Positions 19,310 to 28,220 of a stretch of DNA of 64,000 nucleotides are shown piece by piece. The stretch is from Anaerobacillus alkalidiazotrophicus (lineage in GTDB: Bacteria; Bacillota; Bacilli; Bacillales_H; Anaerobacillaceae): positions 311,500 to 375,499 of the forward strand of contig NZ_MLQS01000030.1 of assembly GCF_001866055.1 (NCBI RefSeq), written 5' to 3'. Positions within the stretch are counted from its first letter, which is position 1. Every line of letters begins with the position of its first letter. The position numbers and the translations under genes were made by a program. Under the pieces are notes generated by a model. It was not told the DNA's origin. It saw only the letters and a program-made list of their open reading frames with translations, and searched no databases.

Positions 19310-20275
19310 ATGGTAACTATGAAGCAAATAATAGTTGGCTTCTTTTCCTTAGTTGGAATAGCTATACTAGCCTTGTTTTTAGTAACAGGTTGGTACATAG
19401 TCGACGAATCAGAACAGGCAGCACTTATTACATTCGGTAAAGTAGATGACCATATTACAGAGCCAGGTCTAAAATTTAAATTACCATGGCCAATTCAACG
19501 CGTTGAAATTTTATCTAGAGGAACATTCACAACTACTGTAGGTTATGATGAAAGAGATGGAGAAGTTATTGAATATCGTGACGAAGCGAAAATGATTACA
19601 GGGGACGAAAACATTCTCCTTGCTGATTTAGTTGTACAGTGGCGTATTACAAACCCAGAAAAGTTTTTATTTAATTCAAATGACCCTGAGCAAATATTGT
19701 TTAGTGCAACATCTGCGTCACTACGTGGGATTATAGGTAGTTCAAGAATTGATGATGCACTAACAGATCAACGTCCTGAAATTGAAGCTCAAGTTTGGGA
19801 TTATTTAGTAGCGTTAATTGAGGATTACGATATTGGTATTTCAGTTATGGACGTAAAATTACAAGATGTTGAACTTCCAAATGATGAGGTTCGTAGTGCA
19901 TTTATGGAAGTTACAGATGCTCGTGAAGAACGCTTGACTAAAATCAATGAAGCGAATAAATACAGAAACCAAAAAATAAATGAAGCAAAAGGTGAACAAG
20001 ACGCAATCATCTCTAGGGCAGAAGGTACTAGAACAGAAAGGCTTGAACGTGCTCGTGGTGATGTAGCAAGGTTTGAAGCACTTTATAATGAGTATTTAAT
20101 TAGTCCAGAGGTCACGAGAAGTCGACTTGTCATTGAGACCTTAGAGAGAGTTTTGCCAAGCACAGAAATTTACATTATGGATGAAAGTAGTGATACGGTA
20201 AAATATTTACCTATTAGATCACTAGAGCGTAATCCATCCACTGCTACAACAGCAAGTGAAGGGAGTGGAAACTAA
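19310..20275 (+). CDS. hflK: HflK, SPFH-domain membrane protein
   Basis: HflK and HflC form a membrane-embedded SPFH complex that in E. coli surrounds and modulates the FtsH protease. I place the start at ATG 19310 (321 residues), with AGAGGGGG nine bases upstream, rather than ATG 19274, which has no site. One N-terminal transmembrane helix is followed by the SPFH/band-7 domain (WYIVDESEQAALITFGKV) and a long charged helix rich in E, R and A (about 210-270). The hflC start overlaps the stop by one base (TAATG), so the two are co-translated. B. subtilis lacks this pair at the phoR-polA junction. Confidence 0.92.
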   Translation: MVTMKQIIVGFFSLVGIAILALFLVTGWYIVDESEQAALITFGKVDDHITEPGLKFKLPWPIQRVEILSRGTFTTTVGYDERDGEVIEYRDEAKMITGDENILLADLVVQWRITNPEKFLFNSNDPEQILFSATSASLRGIIGSSRIDDALTDQRPEIEAQVWDYLVALIEDYDIGISVMDVKLQDVELPNDEVRSAFMEVTDAREERLTKINEANKYRNQKINEAKGEQDAIISRAEGTRTERLERARGDVARFEALYNEYLISPEVTRSRLVIETLERVLPSTEIYIMDESSDTVKYLPIRSLERNPSTATTASEGSGN

Positions 20276-21204
20276 TGAGTGAAAAAATAATTGATTTAAG
20301 TGAGCGTAAACCATCAGACGAATGGAAGAAATATTCAAAGTTTGGTATTGTTTTGGTTGTTTTAATAGGATTAATTACATTTATTTCTAATAATTTGTTT
20401 ATTGTTGAACAAGGTGAGTTTAAAGTTGTTAGACAATTTGGTGAAGTAGTAAAAGTTATTGATGAACCGGGTTTAAATGTAAAAATTCCTTTTATACAAT
20501 CTGTTTCAACATTAACAAAAAAGCAAATGGTTTTGGATGTTGACCCAACGGAAATTAATACACGTGATAAAAAGCGTATCTTAGTAGATAATTACGCTAT
20601 TTGGAGAATTGACAACCCACAGCTAATGATCGCAAACGCTCAAACAATTGACCGTGCTGAAGCGATTATGATGAACTTTATTTACTCTGTAATTCGAGCT
20701 GAACTTGGTCAGCTAAATTATGACGAAATTATTAATGATGAGAAGTCATCTCGTGGAAGCTTTAATGACAGGGTACTAAATCGTGTTAATGAATTGTTAT
20801 TACGAGATAATTACGGTATTTCAGTAACTGATGTAAGAATGAAACGTACAGATTTACCTGAGGAAAACGAACAAGCTGTATATCGTCGTATGATATCTGA
20901 ACGAAACTCAATTGCACAAGATTATTTATCACAAGGGGATGCTGAGGCAAACCGTATTCGTGCGAACACAGATCGTGAAGTAAAAGAAATCGTAGCTAAA
21001 GCTAATGCTGATGCAAATGAAATTATCGGTGAAGGGGAAGCTGGGGCTGCCCAACTTTATAATGACGCGTTTAGCAAGGATATTGAGTTCTATAACTTAT
21101 ATCGAACACTACAAAGTTATGAACATACAATTGATGATCAAACTGTTATTGTACTTCCTGCCGATGCACCATACGCACGTATATTAATGGGTTATACTCA
21201 ATAA
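20275..21204 (+). CDS. hflC: HflC, SPFH-domain membrane protein
   Basis: HflC is the partner of HflK. It is 309 residues with a short cytoplasmic N-terminus (about 20 residues), a single transmembrane helix (FGIVLVVLIGLITFISNNLF), the band-7 domain (IVEQGEFKVVRQFGEVVKV) and a helical region with repeated Ala/Asn/Glu (AEANRIRANTDREVKEIVAK), ending in TVIVLPADAPYARILMG. The one-base overlap with hflK supports stoichiometric synthesis. A terminator follows 60 bases on, so the pair is an independent operon inserted between phoR and polA. Confidence 0.93.
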   Translation: MSEKIIDLSERKPSDEWKKYSKFGIVLVVLIGLITFISNNLFIVEQGEFKVVRQFGEVVKVIDEPGLNVKIPFIQSVSTLTKKQMVLDVDPTEINTRDKKRILVDNYAIWRIDNPQLMIANAQTIDRAEAIMMNFIYSVIRAELGQLNYDEIINDEKSSRGSFNDRVLNRVNELLLRDNYGISVTDVRMKRTDLPEENEQAVYRRMISERNSIAQDYLSQGDAEANRIRANTDREVKEIVAKANADANEIIGEGEAGAAQLYNDAFSKDIEFYNLYRTLQSYEHTIDDQTVIVLPADAPYARILMGYTQ

Positions 21205-21263
21205 CTCAAGTCCTTTCTCCGGCTAGCTTTAAAATGATAAATAGAGTATATTAGCGTTAAACT

Positions 21264-21292
21264 TAGCCAAGCAAATGCTTGGCTATTATTTT
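21264..21292 (+). terminator. Terminator after hflKC
   Basis: AGCCAAGCA and TGCTTGGCT form a nine-pair stem with an AA loop, followed by ATTATTTTT. Confidence 0.9.
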
Positions 21293-21356
21293 TGAATGAT
21301 CGTTAATCATGGTAAAATACTACAAAGTATAAAAAGATTATATTGAGGTGTGTTTC

Positions 21357-23987
21357 TTGAAAAACAAATTAGTGATGATTGATGGAAATAGTATTGCTTA
21401 TCGAGCGTTTTTTGCTCTACCCCTTTTGAATAATGATAAAGGTGTATACACAAATGCTGTATATGGCTTCACAACCATGTTATTAAAAATTATTGAAGAG
21501 GAAAAACCTACTCATTTAGTGGTTGCTTTTGATGCTGGAAAAACAACATTCAGACATGAAACGTTTCAGGAATATAAGGGTGGTAGACAAAAGACTCCCC
21601 CTGAACTTTCGGAACAGTTTCCATTAATTCGTGAATTATTAGACGCATTCCAAATTAAGCGTTACGAAAAAGAAAATTATGAAGCAGATGATATTATTGG
21701 AACACTTGCTAAAAAAGCTTCTGAAAAGGAATGGGAAGTAAAAGTTTTTTCAGGCGATAAAGACTTACTACAACTTGTTTCGCCAAAAGTAACTGTTGCT
21801 TTGACGAGAAAAGGAATATCCAATGTTGATACATATGACGAAGCTGTTGTGAATGAAAAATATGGTCTTACACCTAAACAAATTATAGATATGAAAGGAT
21901 TAATGGGAGATCCTTCAGATAATATTCCTGGTGTACCGGGAGTTGGCGAAAAAACTGCCATTAAGTTATTAAAAGAATTTGGTTCGGTAGAGAAAGTTCT
22001 TGAGTCTATTGAGTCAATTTCAGGAAAAAAATTAAAAGAAAAGTTGGTAGAAAATAGACAACAAGCTTTAATGAGTAAAGAGTTAGCAACTATTTTTTGT
22101 GAGGCACCTGTTGATCTTTCTCTTGAGGATCTCACTTTTAGGGAGTATGAAGAAAAGAAAGTCGTTTCATTATTTAAAGATCTGGAATTTCAATCTTTAT
22201 TACAGCGTTTTAGTACTGATGAAGTTGAAAATGAAGAAACTATAGAAAAACTAGAATTTACTATTGTAGAAGAAATAAATGCTGAAATCCTTGGAACGGA
22301 TTCAGCTATCGTTATTGAAGTCTTAGATGAAAATTATCATCAAGCTGACATACACGGTATTGCAATTGTAAATGAACATGGACGTTATTTTATTCCGACG
22401 GAATTGGCCTTATCAAGTGATGTCTTTAAAACATGGGCAAAAGATAAAGATGCTAAGAAGGCAATATTTGATGCAAAAAAAGCAGTTGTAGCATTAGGGT
22501 GGAAAGGGGTAATCCTAGAAGGAATTAACTTTGATCTTTTCCTAGCATCTTATATCATTGATCCATCTGCCTCATCTCATGAAGTCGCTGATATTGCTAA
22601 TAGAAAAGGAAAACGTATTGTGGCTAATGATGAAACGATTTATGGAAAAGGGGCAAAGCGATCGGTTCCAAGTGTCGAAGTTTTAGCTGAACACCTCGTT
22701 AATAAAGCCAATACAGTATACACATTAAGACAAGAAATAGTAGAAGAATTAACCAAAAACCAACAGAAAGAGCTTTATTATGAATTAGAAATGCCGCTCT
22801 CAATTATCTTAGGGAAAATGGAGATGGATGGGGTAAAAGTTGACGTAGAACAATTAAAAAATATGGGTGAAGATTTAAATACACAGTTAAAGAAACTTGA
22901 ACAGGAAATTCACGCATTAGCAGGCTTACAGTTTAATATTAATTCACCTAAACAATTAGGTGAGGTATTGTTTGAAAAGTTAAATTTACCTGTGATCAAA
23001 AAAACAAAAACTGGAGCGTCGACTTCTGCAGATGTGTTAGAAAAGTTGGCAGATAAACATGAAATAATTCCAAGTATCCTTCACTACCGACAATTGGGAA
23101 AACTTAATTCTACTTATATAGAAGGTTTACTAAAAGTAGTACACAAAGATTCTCATAAAATTCATACGATGTTTAATCAGGCATTAACACAAACAGGTCG
23201 TTTAAGTTCTACTGAGCCTAATTTGCAAAATATCCCAATTCGATTGGAAGAAGGGCGGAAAATCCGAAAAGCATTTGTACCATCGAAACCGAACTGGATT
23301 ATGTATGCTGCTGATTATTCTCAAATTGAGTTACGTGTATTAGCCCATATTGCCAATGATAGTAATTTAATCGAAGCCTTTAATAAAGGTCTAGATATTC
23401 ATACCAAAACAGCAATGGACGTTTTCCATGTTAATCAAACAGAAGTAACTGATCTGATGAGACGAAGCGCGAAGGCAGTTAACTTTGGTATTGTTTATGG
23501 TATTAGTGATTACGGTTTATCTCAGAGTTTAGGTATTACTCGTAAAGAAGCCGGTAATTTCATCGAGCGCTATTTAGATAGCTTTCCAGGAGTAAAAGAC
23601 TATATGGAAAACATCGTACAAGAAGCAAGGGAAAACGGTTATGTGACAACGTTACTACACCGACGTCGTTTTTTACCTGAAATTACTAGTCGAAATTTTA
23701 ATTTGCGTAGTTTTGCTGAAAGAACAGCAATGAATACTCCAATTCAAGGAACTGCTGCTGACATTATTAAAAAAGCTATGGTTGATATAACTGAAAGAAT
23801 TGAGAACGAAGGTATGGAAGCTAAGTTATTATTACAAGTTCACGATGAATTAATTTTTGAGGCTCCTAAAGAAGAATTGGAAAAACTAAAAGAAATAGTT
23901 CCTGAAGTGATGGAAGGGGCAATTGAGCTTAAAGTACCACTAAAGGTCGATTATGCATTTGGTGATTCGTGGTACGATGCTAAATAA
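21357..23987 (+). CDS. polA: DNA polymerase I
   Basis: DNA polymerase I fills gaps in repair and Okazaki-fragment processing. I favour TTG 21357 (876 residues; MKNKLVMIDGNSIAYRAFF), six bases after GAGGTG; the GTG at 21348 lies inside that ribosome site. An N-terminal 5'-3' exonuclease domain (to about 290; DADDII-like NYEADDIIGTL) is followed by a vestigial 3'-5' exonuclease domain in which the DxE motif reads VIEVLDE, as in Bacillus enzymes without proofreading, and a polymerase domain with DYSQIELRVLAHIA, RRSAKAVNFGIVYG and QVHDELIFEAP. Confidence 0.97.
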   Translation: MKNKLVMIDGNSIAYRAFFALPLLNNDKGVYTNAVYGFTTMLLKIIEEEKPTHLVVAFDAGKTTFRHETFQEYKGGRQKTPPELSEQFPLIRELLDAFQIKRYEKENYEADDIIGTLAKKASEKEWEVKVFSGDKDLLQLVSPKVTVALTRKGISNVDTYDEAVVNEKYGLTPKQIIDMKGLMGDPSDNIPGVPGVGEKTAIKLLKEFGSVEKVLESIESISGKKLKEKLVENRQQALMSKELATIFCEAPVDLSLEDLTFREYEEKKVVSLFKDLEFQSLLQRFSTDEVENEETIEKLEFTIVEEINAEILGTDSAIVIEVLDENYHQADIHGIAIVNEHGRYFIPTELALSSDVFKTWAKDKDAKKAIFDAKKAVVALGWKGVILEGINFDLFLASYIIDPSASSHEVADIANRKGKRIVANDETIYGKGAKRSVPSVEVLAEHLVNKANTVYTLRQEIVEELTKNQQKELYYELEMPLSIILGKMEMDGVKVDVEQLKNMGEDLNTQLKKLEQEIHALAGLQFNINSPKQLGEVLFEKLNLPVIKKTKTGASTSADVLEKLADKHEIIPSILHYRQLGKLNSTYIEGLLKVVHKDSHKIHTMFNQALTQTGRLSSTEPNLQNIPIRLEEGRKIRKAFVPSKPNWIMYAADYSQIELRVLAHIANDSNLIEAFNKGLDIHTKTAMDVFHVNQTEVTDLMRRSAKAVNFGIVYGISDYGLSQSLGITRKEAGNFIERYLDSFPGVKDYMENIVQEARENGYVTTLLHRRRFLPEITSRNFNLRSFAERTAMNTPIQGTAADIIKKAMVDITERIENEGMEAKLLLQVHDELIFEAPKEELEKLKEIVPEVMEGAIELKVPLKVDYAFGDSWYDAK

Positions 23988-24131
23988 GCTTAATTAATGT
24001 TATTGACTGGTTGTGTTGCCCTTATACAGTCATGAACAGCACAATCAGTACATTATAATTGTTATCTTTACGACGATCATCTAATGTCGAGTGGACACGC
24101 TCGTAGTAGAATAGTTCCTAAAAGCTATAGG

Positions 24132-24162
24132 ACACTACTTAACGTTAAATAGTGTTTTTTAT
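24132..24162 (+). terminator. Terminator after polA
   Basis: ACACTACTTAACGTTAAATAGTGTTTTTTAT folds as ACACTA / TAGTGT enclosing TTAACGTTAA, followed by a T-run. The earlier part of the gap (about 23995-24040) holds a looser hairpin (GACTGGTTGTG with CACAATCAGT). Confidence 0.75.
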
Positions 24163-24220
24163 CTTTCATTAAGGTTGGAAAGAATAATATTGTTTAGAGT
24201 ATCTTTAGAGAGGTGATTGT

Positions 24221-25048
24221 ATGCCAGAATTACCTGAAGTGGAAACGGTAAAGAGGACATTACAAAAATTGGTTATCGGTAAAACAATTAAAGATATTAC
24301 AGTACATTGGGGAAAAATTATTAAACGTCCAGATGATGTAACGCAGTTTCGGCATCTTTTAATAGGTCAAACCATTATTAATGTAGAAAGAAGAGCAAAG
24401 TTTTTAAAACTCATCTTTAATGATTATGTTGTTGTTTCCCACCTGCGTATGGAAGGGCGATATGGACTGTACAAAGTGGGAGAACCAATAACTAAACATA
24501 CCCATGTTATTTTTTCATTTACTGATGGAACTGAACTACGCTACCAAGACGTTAGAAAATTTGGAACGATGCATTTGTTTCTAAAAGGTGAGGAAGAATT
24601 TCAATTACCACTTGTCCAATTAGGGATTGAACCTTTTGATAACCTTTTTACTCCAAAGAAGTTAAAAGAACTATTCGAAGGGACAAATAGAAAGGTCAAG
24701 GTAACCCTTTTAGACCAAACAAAACTAGTTGGTTTAGGGAATATTTATGTGGACGAAGCTTTGTTTCGTTCAGGAATATACCCTGAACGAATTGGTAAGG
24801 AATTAACCCAAAAAGAATTGAAAAAGCTCTACCAAGAAATTAAAGCTACATTACAAGAAGCGATCAATATGGGGGGGAGTTCTGTAAAGTCTTATGTAAA
24901 CGGTCAAGGTGAAATGGGAATGTTTCAACAAACGCTTTTTGTTTACGGGAGAAAAGGTGAACCTTGCAAAAGGTGTGGTACTGAGATTGAAAAAACAGTC
25001 GTTGGTGGTAGAGGTACACATTTTTGTCCTAAATGTCAGAAAAAATAA
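24221..25048 (+). CDS. mutM: Formamidopyrimidine-DNA glycosylase
   Basis: MutM excises 8-oxoguanine and formamidopyrimidines and has AP-lyase activity. The 275-residue product starts PELPEVETV after Met removal, giving the catalytic Pro and Glu at positions 2 and 3. It has the helix-two-turn-helix (LVGLGNIYVDEALFRSGIYP) and a C-terminal zinc finger with four cysteines (CKRCGTEIEK and FCPKCQ). GAGAGGTG lies upstream of the ATG. Order polA-mutM-ytaF-coaE matches B. subtilis. Confidence 0.97.
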   Translation: MPELPEVETVKRTLQKLVIGKTIKDITVHWGKIIKRPDDVTQFRHLLIGQTIINVERRAKFLKLIFNDYVVVSHLRMEGRYGLYKVGEPITKHTHVIFSFTDGTELRYQDVRKFGTMHLFLKGEEEFQLPLVQLGIEPFDNLFTPKKLKELFEGTNRKVKVTLLDQTKLVGLGNIYVDEALFRSGIYPERIGKELTQKELKKLYQEIKATLQEAINMGGSSVKSYVNGQGEMGMFQQTLFVYGRKGEPCKRCGTEIEKTVVGGRGTHFCPKCQKK

Positions 25049-25224
25049 CATTGAACAAAGAAACGAATAGTAATATAGATTTTCCGAACGAGAAAGCCCA
25101 ACTGCTTTTTTGTGGGAGTTGTCAGTTTCATGAAATCATCATTATTGAAAATTAAAAAAGTAAGTACGTTGGATGGGCTCTAACCATATACTATCGTATC
25201 AGTGGTTGGAAGGAGCTTTTAAAT

Positions 25225-25860
25225 ATGGTAGAAATTCTTTCCTTACTTTTATTAGCATTGGCCGTAAGTCTTGATAGCTTTGGTGTAGGATTAACATATG
25301 GTTTAAGAAAAATGAAGCTTCCTTTTAAATCTTTACTTTTTATTGCTTCATGTTCAGCCATTTCAATTCTTATTGCAATGACAATAGGAAATTGGATTCA
25401 AAAATATCTATCTGCTAGCGTGGCAGAAAGTATTGGTGGGTTAATTTTAATCATTATAGGTGCATGGGCACTTTATCAAATTTATCGTCCAGCTAAAAGA
25501 GATGAAAAAAATAAAGATGATCACGTAATCTTAAATTTTGAAATTAAATTATTAGGAGTAGTTATCAAAATCTTAAGAAAACCAATGGTTGCCGATTTTG
25601 ATAATTCAGGAACAATAACAGGAAGAGAAGCATTTATGTTAGGGATTGCACTGTCCTTAGACGCCTTTGGTGCTGGTATAGGAGCTGCCTTAATAGGCTT
25701 CTCTCCGATAATTATGGCACTTAGTGTAGCTTTTATGAGTGCTTTATGTGTAACTTTTGGAATGAAAAGCGGCTATATTTTTTCAGATTCAAAAATTATT
25801 CAAAAATTTTCATTTGTTCCAGGTTTATTATTAATTATATTAGGAATATGGAAATTGTGA
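25225..25860 (+). CDS. ytaF: Sporulation membrane protein YtaF (MntP-like)
   Basis: A 211-residue membrane protein with about six transmembrane segments in two similar halves. Each half has a conserved acidic motif: ALAVSLDSFGVGLTYG near 12-27 and IALSLDAFGAGIGAALIG near 141-158. This duplicated LDxFGxG pattern is shared with MntP-type manganese exporters and with YtaF, which is linked to sporulation by family annotation. The central loop is charged (RDEKNKDDH). GGAAGGAG precedes the ATG. coaE follows after 22 bases and may be co-transcribed. Substrate is unproven. Confidence 0.88.
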   Translation: MVEILSLLLLALAVSLDSFGVGLTYGLRKMKLPFKSLLFIASCSAISILIAMTIGNWIQKYLSASVAESIGGLILIIIGAWALYQIYRPAKRDEKNKDDHVILNFEIKLLGVVIKILRKPMVADFDNSGTITGREAFMLGIALSLDAFGAGIGAALIGFSPIIMALSVAFMSALCVTFGMKSGYIFSDSKIIQKFSFVPGLLLIILGIWKL

Positions 25861-25882
25861 ATTGTAACAAGGAGAAGTTGTC

Positions 25883-26485
25883 ATGATTATTGGTTTAACT
25901 GGTGGGATTGCCAGTGGTAAAAGTACAGTGTCTAAAATGCTAAAAGATGAGGGAATACCAGTTATTGACGCTGATATTGTAGCAAGAGAAGTAGTCCAAA
26001 TTGGAGAAGAGGCTTATGAAAAGGTTGTGAACAATTTCGGAATAGAGGTTACAAACAGTGATGGTACTTTAGATAGAAAAAAACTTGGTGCTATTGTTTT
26101 TAATGACGAGGAAAAACGGTCAGCTTTAAATGAGATTTTGCATCCGGTGATAAGAAATCGAATGGAAAACAGGGTAGGGGAACTAAAAGAAAAAGGATAT
26201 AAAACAATTGTACTTGATATTCCGTTATTATTTGAAAGTAAATTAACTAATTTGGTAGATAAAATTATTCTTGTGTATATTGATGAGGACCTACAAAGGA
26301 AGAGGTTGCAAAATAGAGATCAGTTTTCTGATGAGGAAGTAGAAGTCAGACTGAAAGCTCAATTTCCATTAAAAGAAAAGATTAAGTGGGCTGACGAAGT
26401 CATTCACAATCATGGATTACTAAGCGATACAAAAGAACAATTAGTAACTATTTTGATTAAGTGGAATTGCTTACCCCGCTCATAA
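25883..26485 (+). CDS. coaE: Dephospho-CoA kinase
   Basis: CoaE performs the last step of coenzyme A synthesis, phosphorylating the 3' hydroxyl of dephospho-CoA. It is a 200-residue P-loop kinase: GLTGGIASGKSTVSKML near residues 4-20, DADIVAREV as the substrate segment and the LID region QRKRLQNRDQ. AAGGAGAAG precedes the ATG. In B. subtilis gapB and speD lie between coaE and nrdR; here they are absent and only a conserved small gene separates the two. Confidence 0.95.
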   Translation: MIIGLTGGIASGKSTVSKMLKDEGIPVIDADIVAREVVQIGEEAYEKVVNNFGIEVTNSDGTLDRKKLGAIVFNDEEKRSALNEILHPVIRNRMENRVGELKEKGYKTIVLDIPLLFESKLTNLVDKIILVYIDEDLQRKRLQNRDQFSDEEVEVRLKAQFPLKEKIKWADEVIHNHGLLSDTKEQLVTILIKWNCLPRS

Positions 26486-26665
26486 GCACTCTGTTCTCAC
26501 GATAATACCTAAGTGGAATGGGATTTTAGAGTTCGATGAGACCTATCCCTAGAGCTCGAATATATAACGGTGAACGGAAAAGATCAACTTAATACGATTA
26601 TGTTCTATAAATGGTGATCAATAAATCACTTTATTAGTCTGAGATCTCTGTCGATTAAGTGTATT

Positions 26666-26811
26666 TAAGAGGTAGTATACTGTAGGAATACAGAAACTAC
26701 CTCTTAATTAATTATTTAGGATTGTCATTTAATAAACACGATCAGAAAAACTTTTTAAAGTTTGTCATTACTGATTAAAAGCTAAGCGGTGTATTTTACA
26801 CCTCTTTTTTT
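26666..26811 (+). terminator. Two terminator-like hairpins after coaE
   Basis: The first is TAAGAGGTAGT (26666-26676) with ACTACCTCTTA (26696-26706), enclosing a smaller ACTGTA/TACAG stem and followed by a weak A/T tract. The second is GGTGTA-TTT-TACACC (26788-26802) with a run of T to 26811, a standard terminator. The rest of the 395-base gap from 26486 shows nothing recognisable. Confidence 0.75.
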
Positions 26812-26880
26812 AGTCTTAAATAGCAATTTACTATATTTTCAATTATAATTTAACTATACATAATTAATTGAGGTGAGGAT

Positions 26881-27288
26881 ATGGGAATTAAAGATAAAAT
26901 TAATAAGTATATCTCTGCTCACACGGAGACAAAGGAAAAACATGTAGATAAAGAACTACAAACAAGATACTACAAGACAATGAAAGATAAATCTTTTAAC
27001 GAATTACTTAATATATTCCATCAAAATTCTAATTTTAAAGTAAAGTCAAGTTCTGTTGACCGTGGAGAGATTATTGTTGATGGTATTGGAAAGAAAAGAA
27101 TATTCGTCATTGCTACAGTTGTTATGGTAGCACCGAACAGAACGGCCATTGATTTTGCAGTTACTACTGAGACTGTTCTTCCTATGGACTTTGGATATAG
27201 TGCAACAGTAATTAAATCACTTTATCAAAAAGTTGATCAACAATTAGAATATGTTGGTTCTGGTTTAGGTGATCAACTTATGAAATAG
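26881..27288 (+). CDS. Conserved hypothetical cytosolic protein
   Basis: A 135-residue protein without signal peptide or membrane helix. The first 40 residues are lysine-rich and helical (MGIKDKINKYISAHTETKEK). The remainder alternates hydrophobic beta-like strands (EIIVDGIGKKRIFVIATVVM, RTAIDFAVTTETVLPMDFGY) with a final helix. I recognise it as a type of small protein annotated as cytosolic protein in several Bacillaceae near coaE and nrdR, but no function is known to me. GAGGTGAGG precedes the ATG, and a terminator lies just upstream, so it has its own promoter. Confidence 0.75.
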   Translation: MGIKDKINKYISAHTETKEKHVDKELQTRYYKTMKDKSFNELLNIFHQNSNFKVKSSSVDRGEIIVDGIGKKRIFVIATVVMVAPNRTAIDFAVTTETVLPMDFGYSATVIKSLYQKVDQQLEYVGSGLGDQLMK

Positions 27289-27551
27289 CTGCAAGTTTAG
27301 ATGTTCTTCTACACATTAAACTTCTTCTTGTACTTCTTGTCATTTTTATATAAGATTAAAGGACAAGATTTATTATTACGAAAGCTAAGTTTATTGTTCA
27401 AGTTCCTATAAATTTAATTGCTCCTACGAAAACAATGATTTTATTTTATTTAATTGAAAAATTGGACGATGAGCTTGTTTCAATTATTACGAACAAAATA
27501 AACGGCGCATAAGAGATTTTTTGCGTTTAACTAATTTTGGAGATGATAGGT

Positions 27552-28016
27552 ATGCGATGTCCAACCTGTAATCATAACGGAACACGGGTTTTAGATTCAC
27601 GGCCAAGTCATGAAGGGCGTTCTATTAGAAGAAGGCGCGAATGTGAAATCTGTAATTTTCGTTTTACAACCTTTGAAACTGTTGAAGAAACACCGCTAAT
27701 AGTTGTTAAGAAAGATGGTAACAGGGAAGAGTTTAGTAAAGAAAAAATTCTACGTGGGCTTATTAGGGCCTGTGAGAAAAGGCCTGTTCCTTTACAAACA
27801 CTAGAAGATATTGTCGGTAAGGTAGAGAAGGCGCTAAGAAGTGCTGGTTCAGCTGAAGTGAAAAGTGAAGATGTTGGTGAAATTGTCATGGAATACTTAG
27901 CCAAAATTGATGATGTAGCCTACGTTCGTTTTGCATCTGTTTATCGCCAGTTCAAAGATATTAACGTTTTTATCGATGAATTAAAAGATCTTCTACAAAA
28001 GGCAGAAAAAAAATAA
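27552..28016 (+). CDS. nrdR: Transcriptional repressor NrdR
   Basis: NrdR senses dATP/ATP and represses ribonucleotide reductase genes through NrdR boxes. I choose ATG 27552 ([13 protein letters not shown]; 154 residues, the family norm), with GGAG nine bases upstream, over the TTG at 27537, which overlaps that site. It has an N-terminal zinc ribbon (CPTC and CEIC) with [16 protein letters not shown], then an ATP-cone domain from about 46 to 136 ([20 protein letters not shown]). dnaB follows after a terminator, as in B. subtilis ytcG-dnaB-dnaI. Confidence 0.95.
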   Translation: MRCPTCNHNGTRVLDSRPSHEGRSIRRRRECEICNFRFTTFETVEETPLIVVKKDGNREEFSKEKILRGLIRACEKRPVPLQTLEDIVGKVEKALRSAGSAEVKSEDVGEIVMEYLAKIDDVAYVRFASVYRQFKDINVFIDELKDLLQKAEKK

Positions 28017-28020
28017 ATGC

Positions 28021-28056
28021 GAGCTTAAGATATAATAATCTAAGCTCTTTTTTTTT
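28021..28056 (+). terminator. Terminator after nrdR
   Basis: GAGCTTAAGAT pairs with ATCTAAGCTC across ATAATA, followed by nine T. Confidence 0.9.
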
Positions 28057-28220
28057 ATGAAAGATTATTTATTATGTAACTGCATGTTTCATTGGCTTTT
28101 TTAGAAGGATTTGTACATTTTTTCCCGAAATGGCTTTAAAAATTAATCGTTTTTATCTAAAGTTTAAGAGAAAAAGTGTTAAAATAGATAAGTAAATTTA
28201 TAGATACAGGTGATTAGAGA

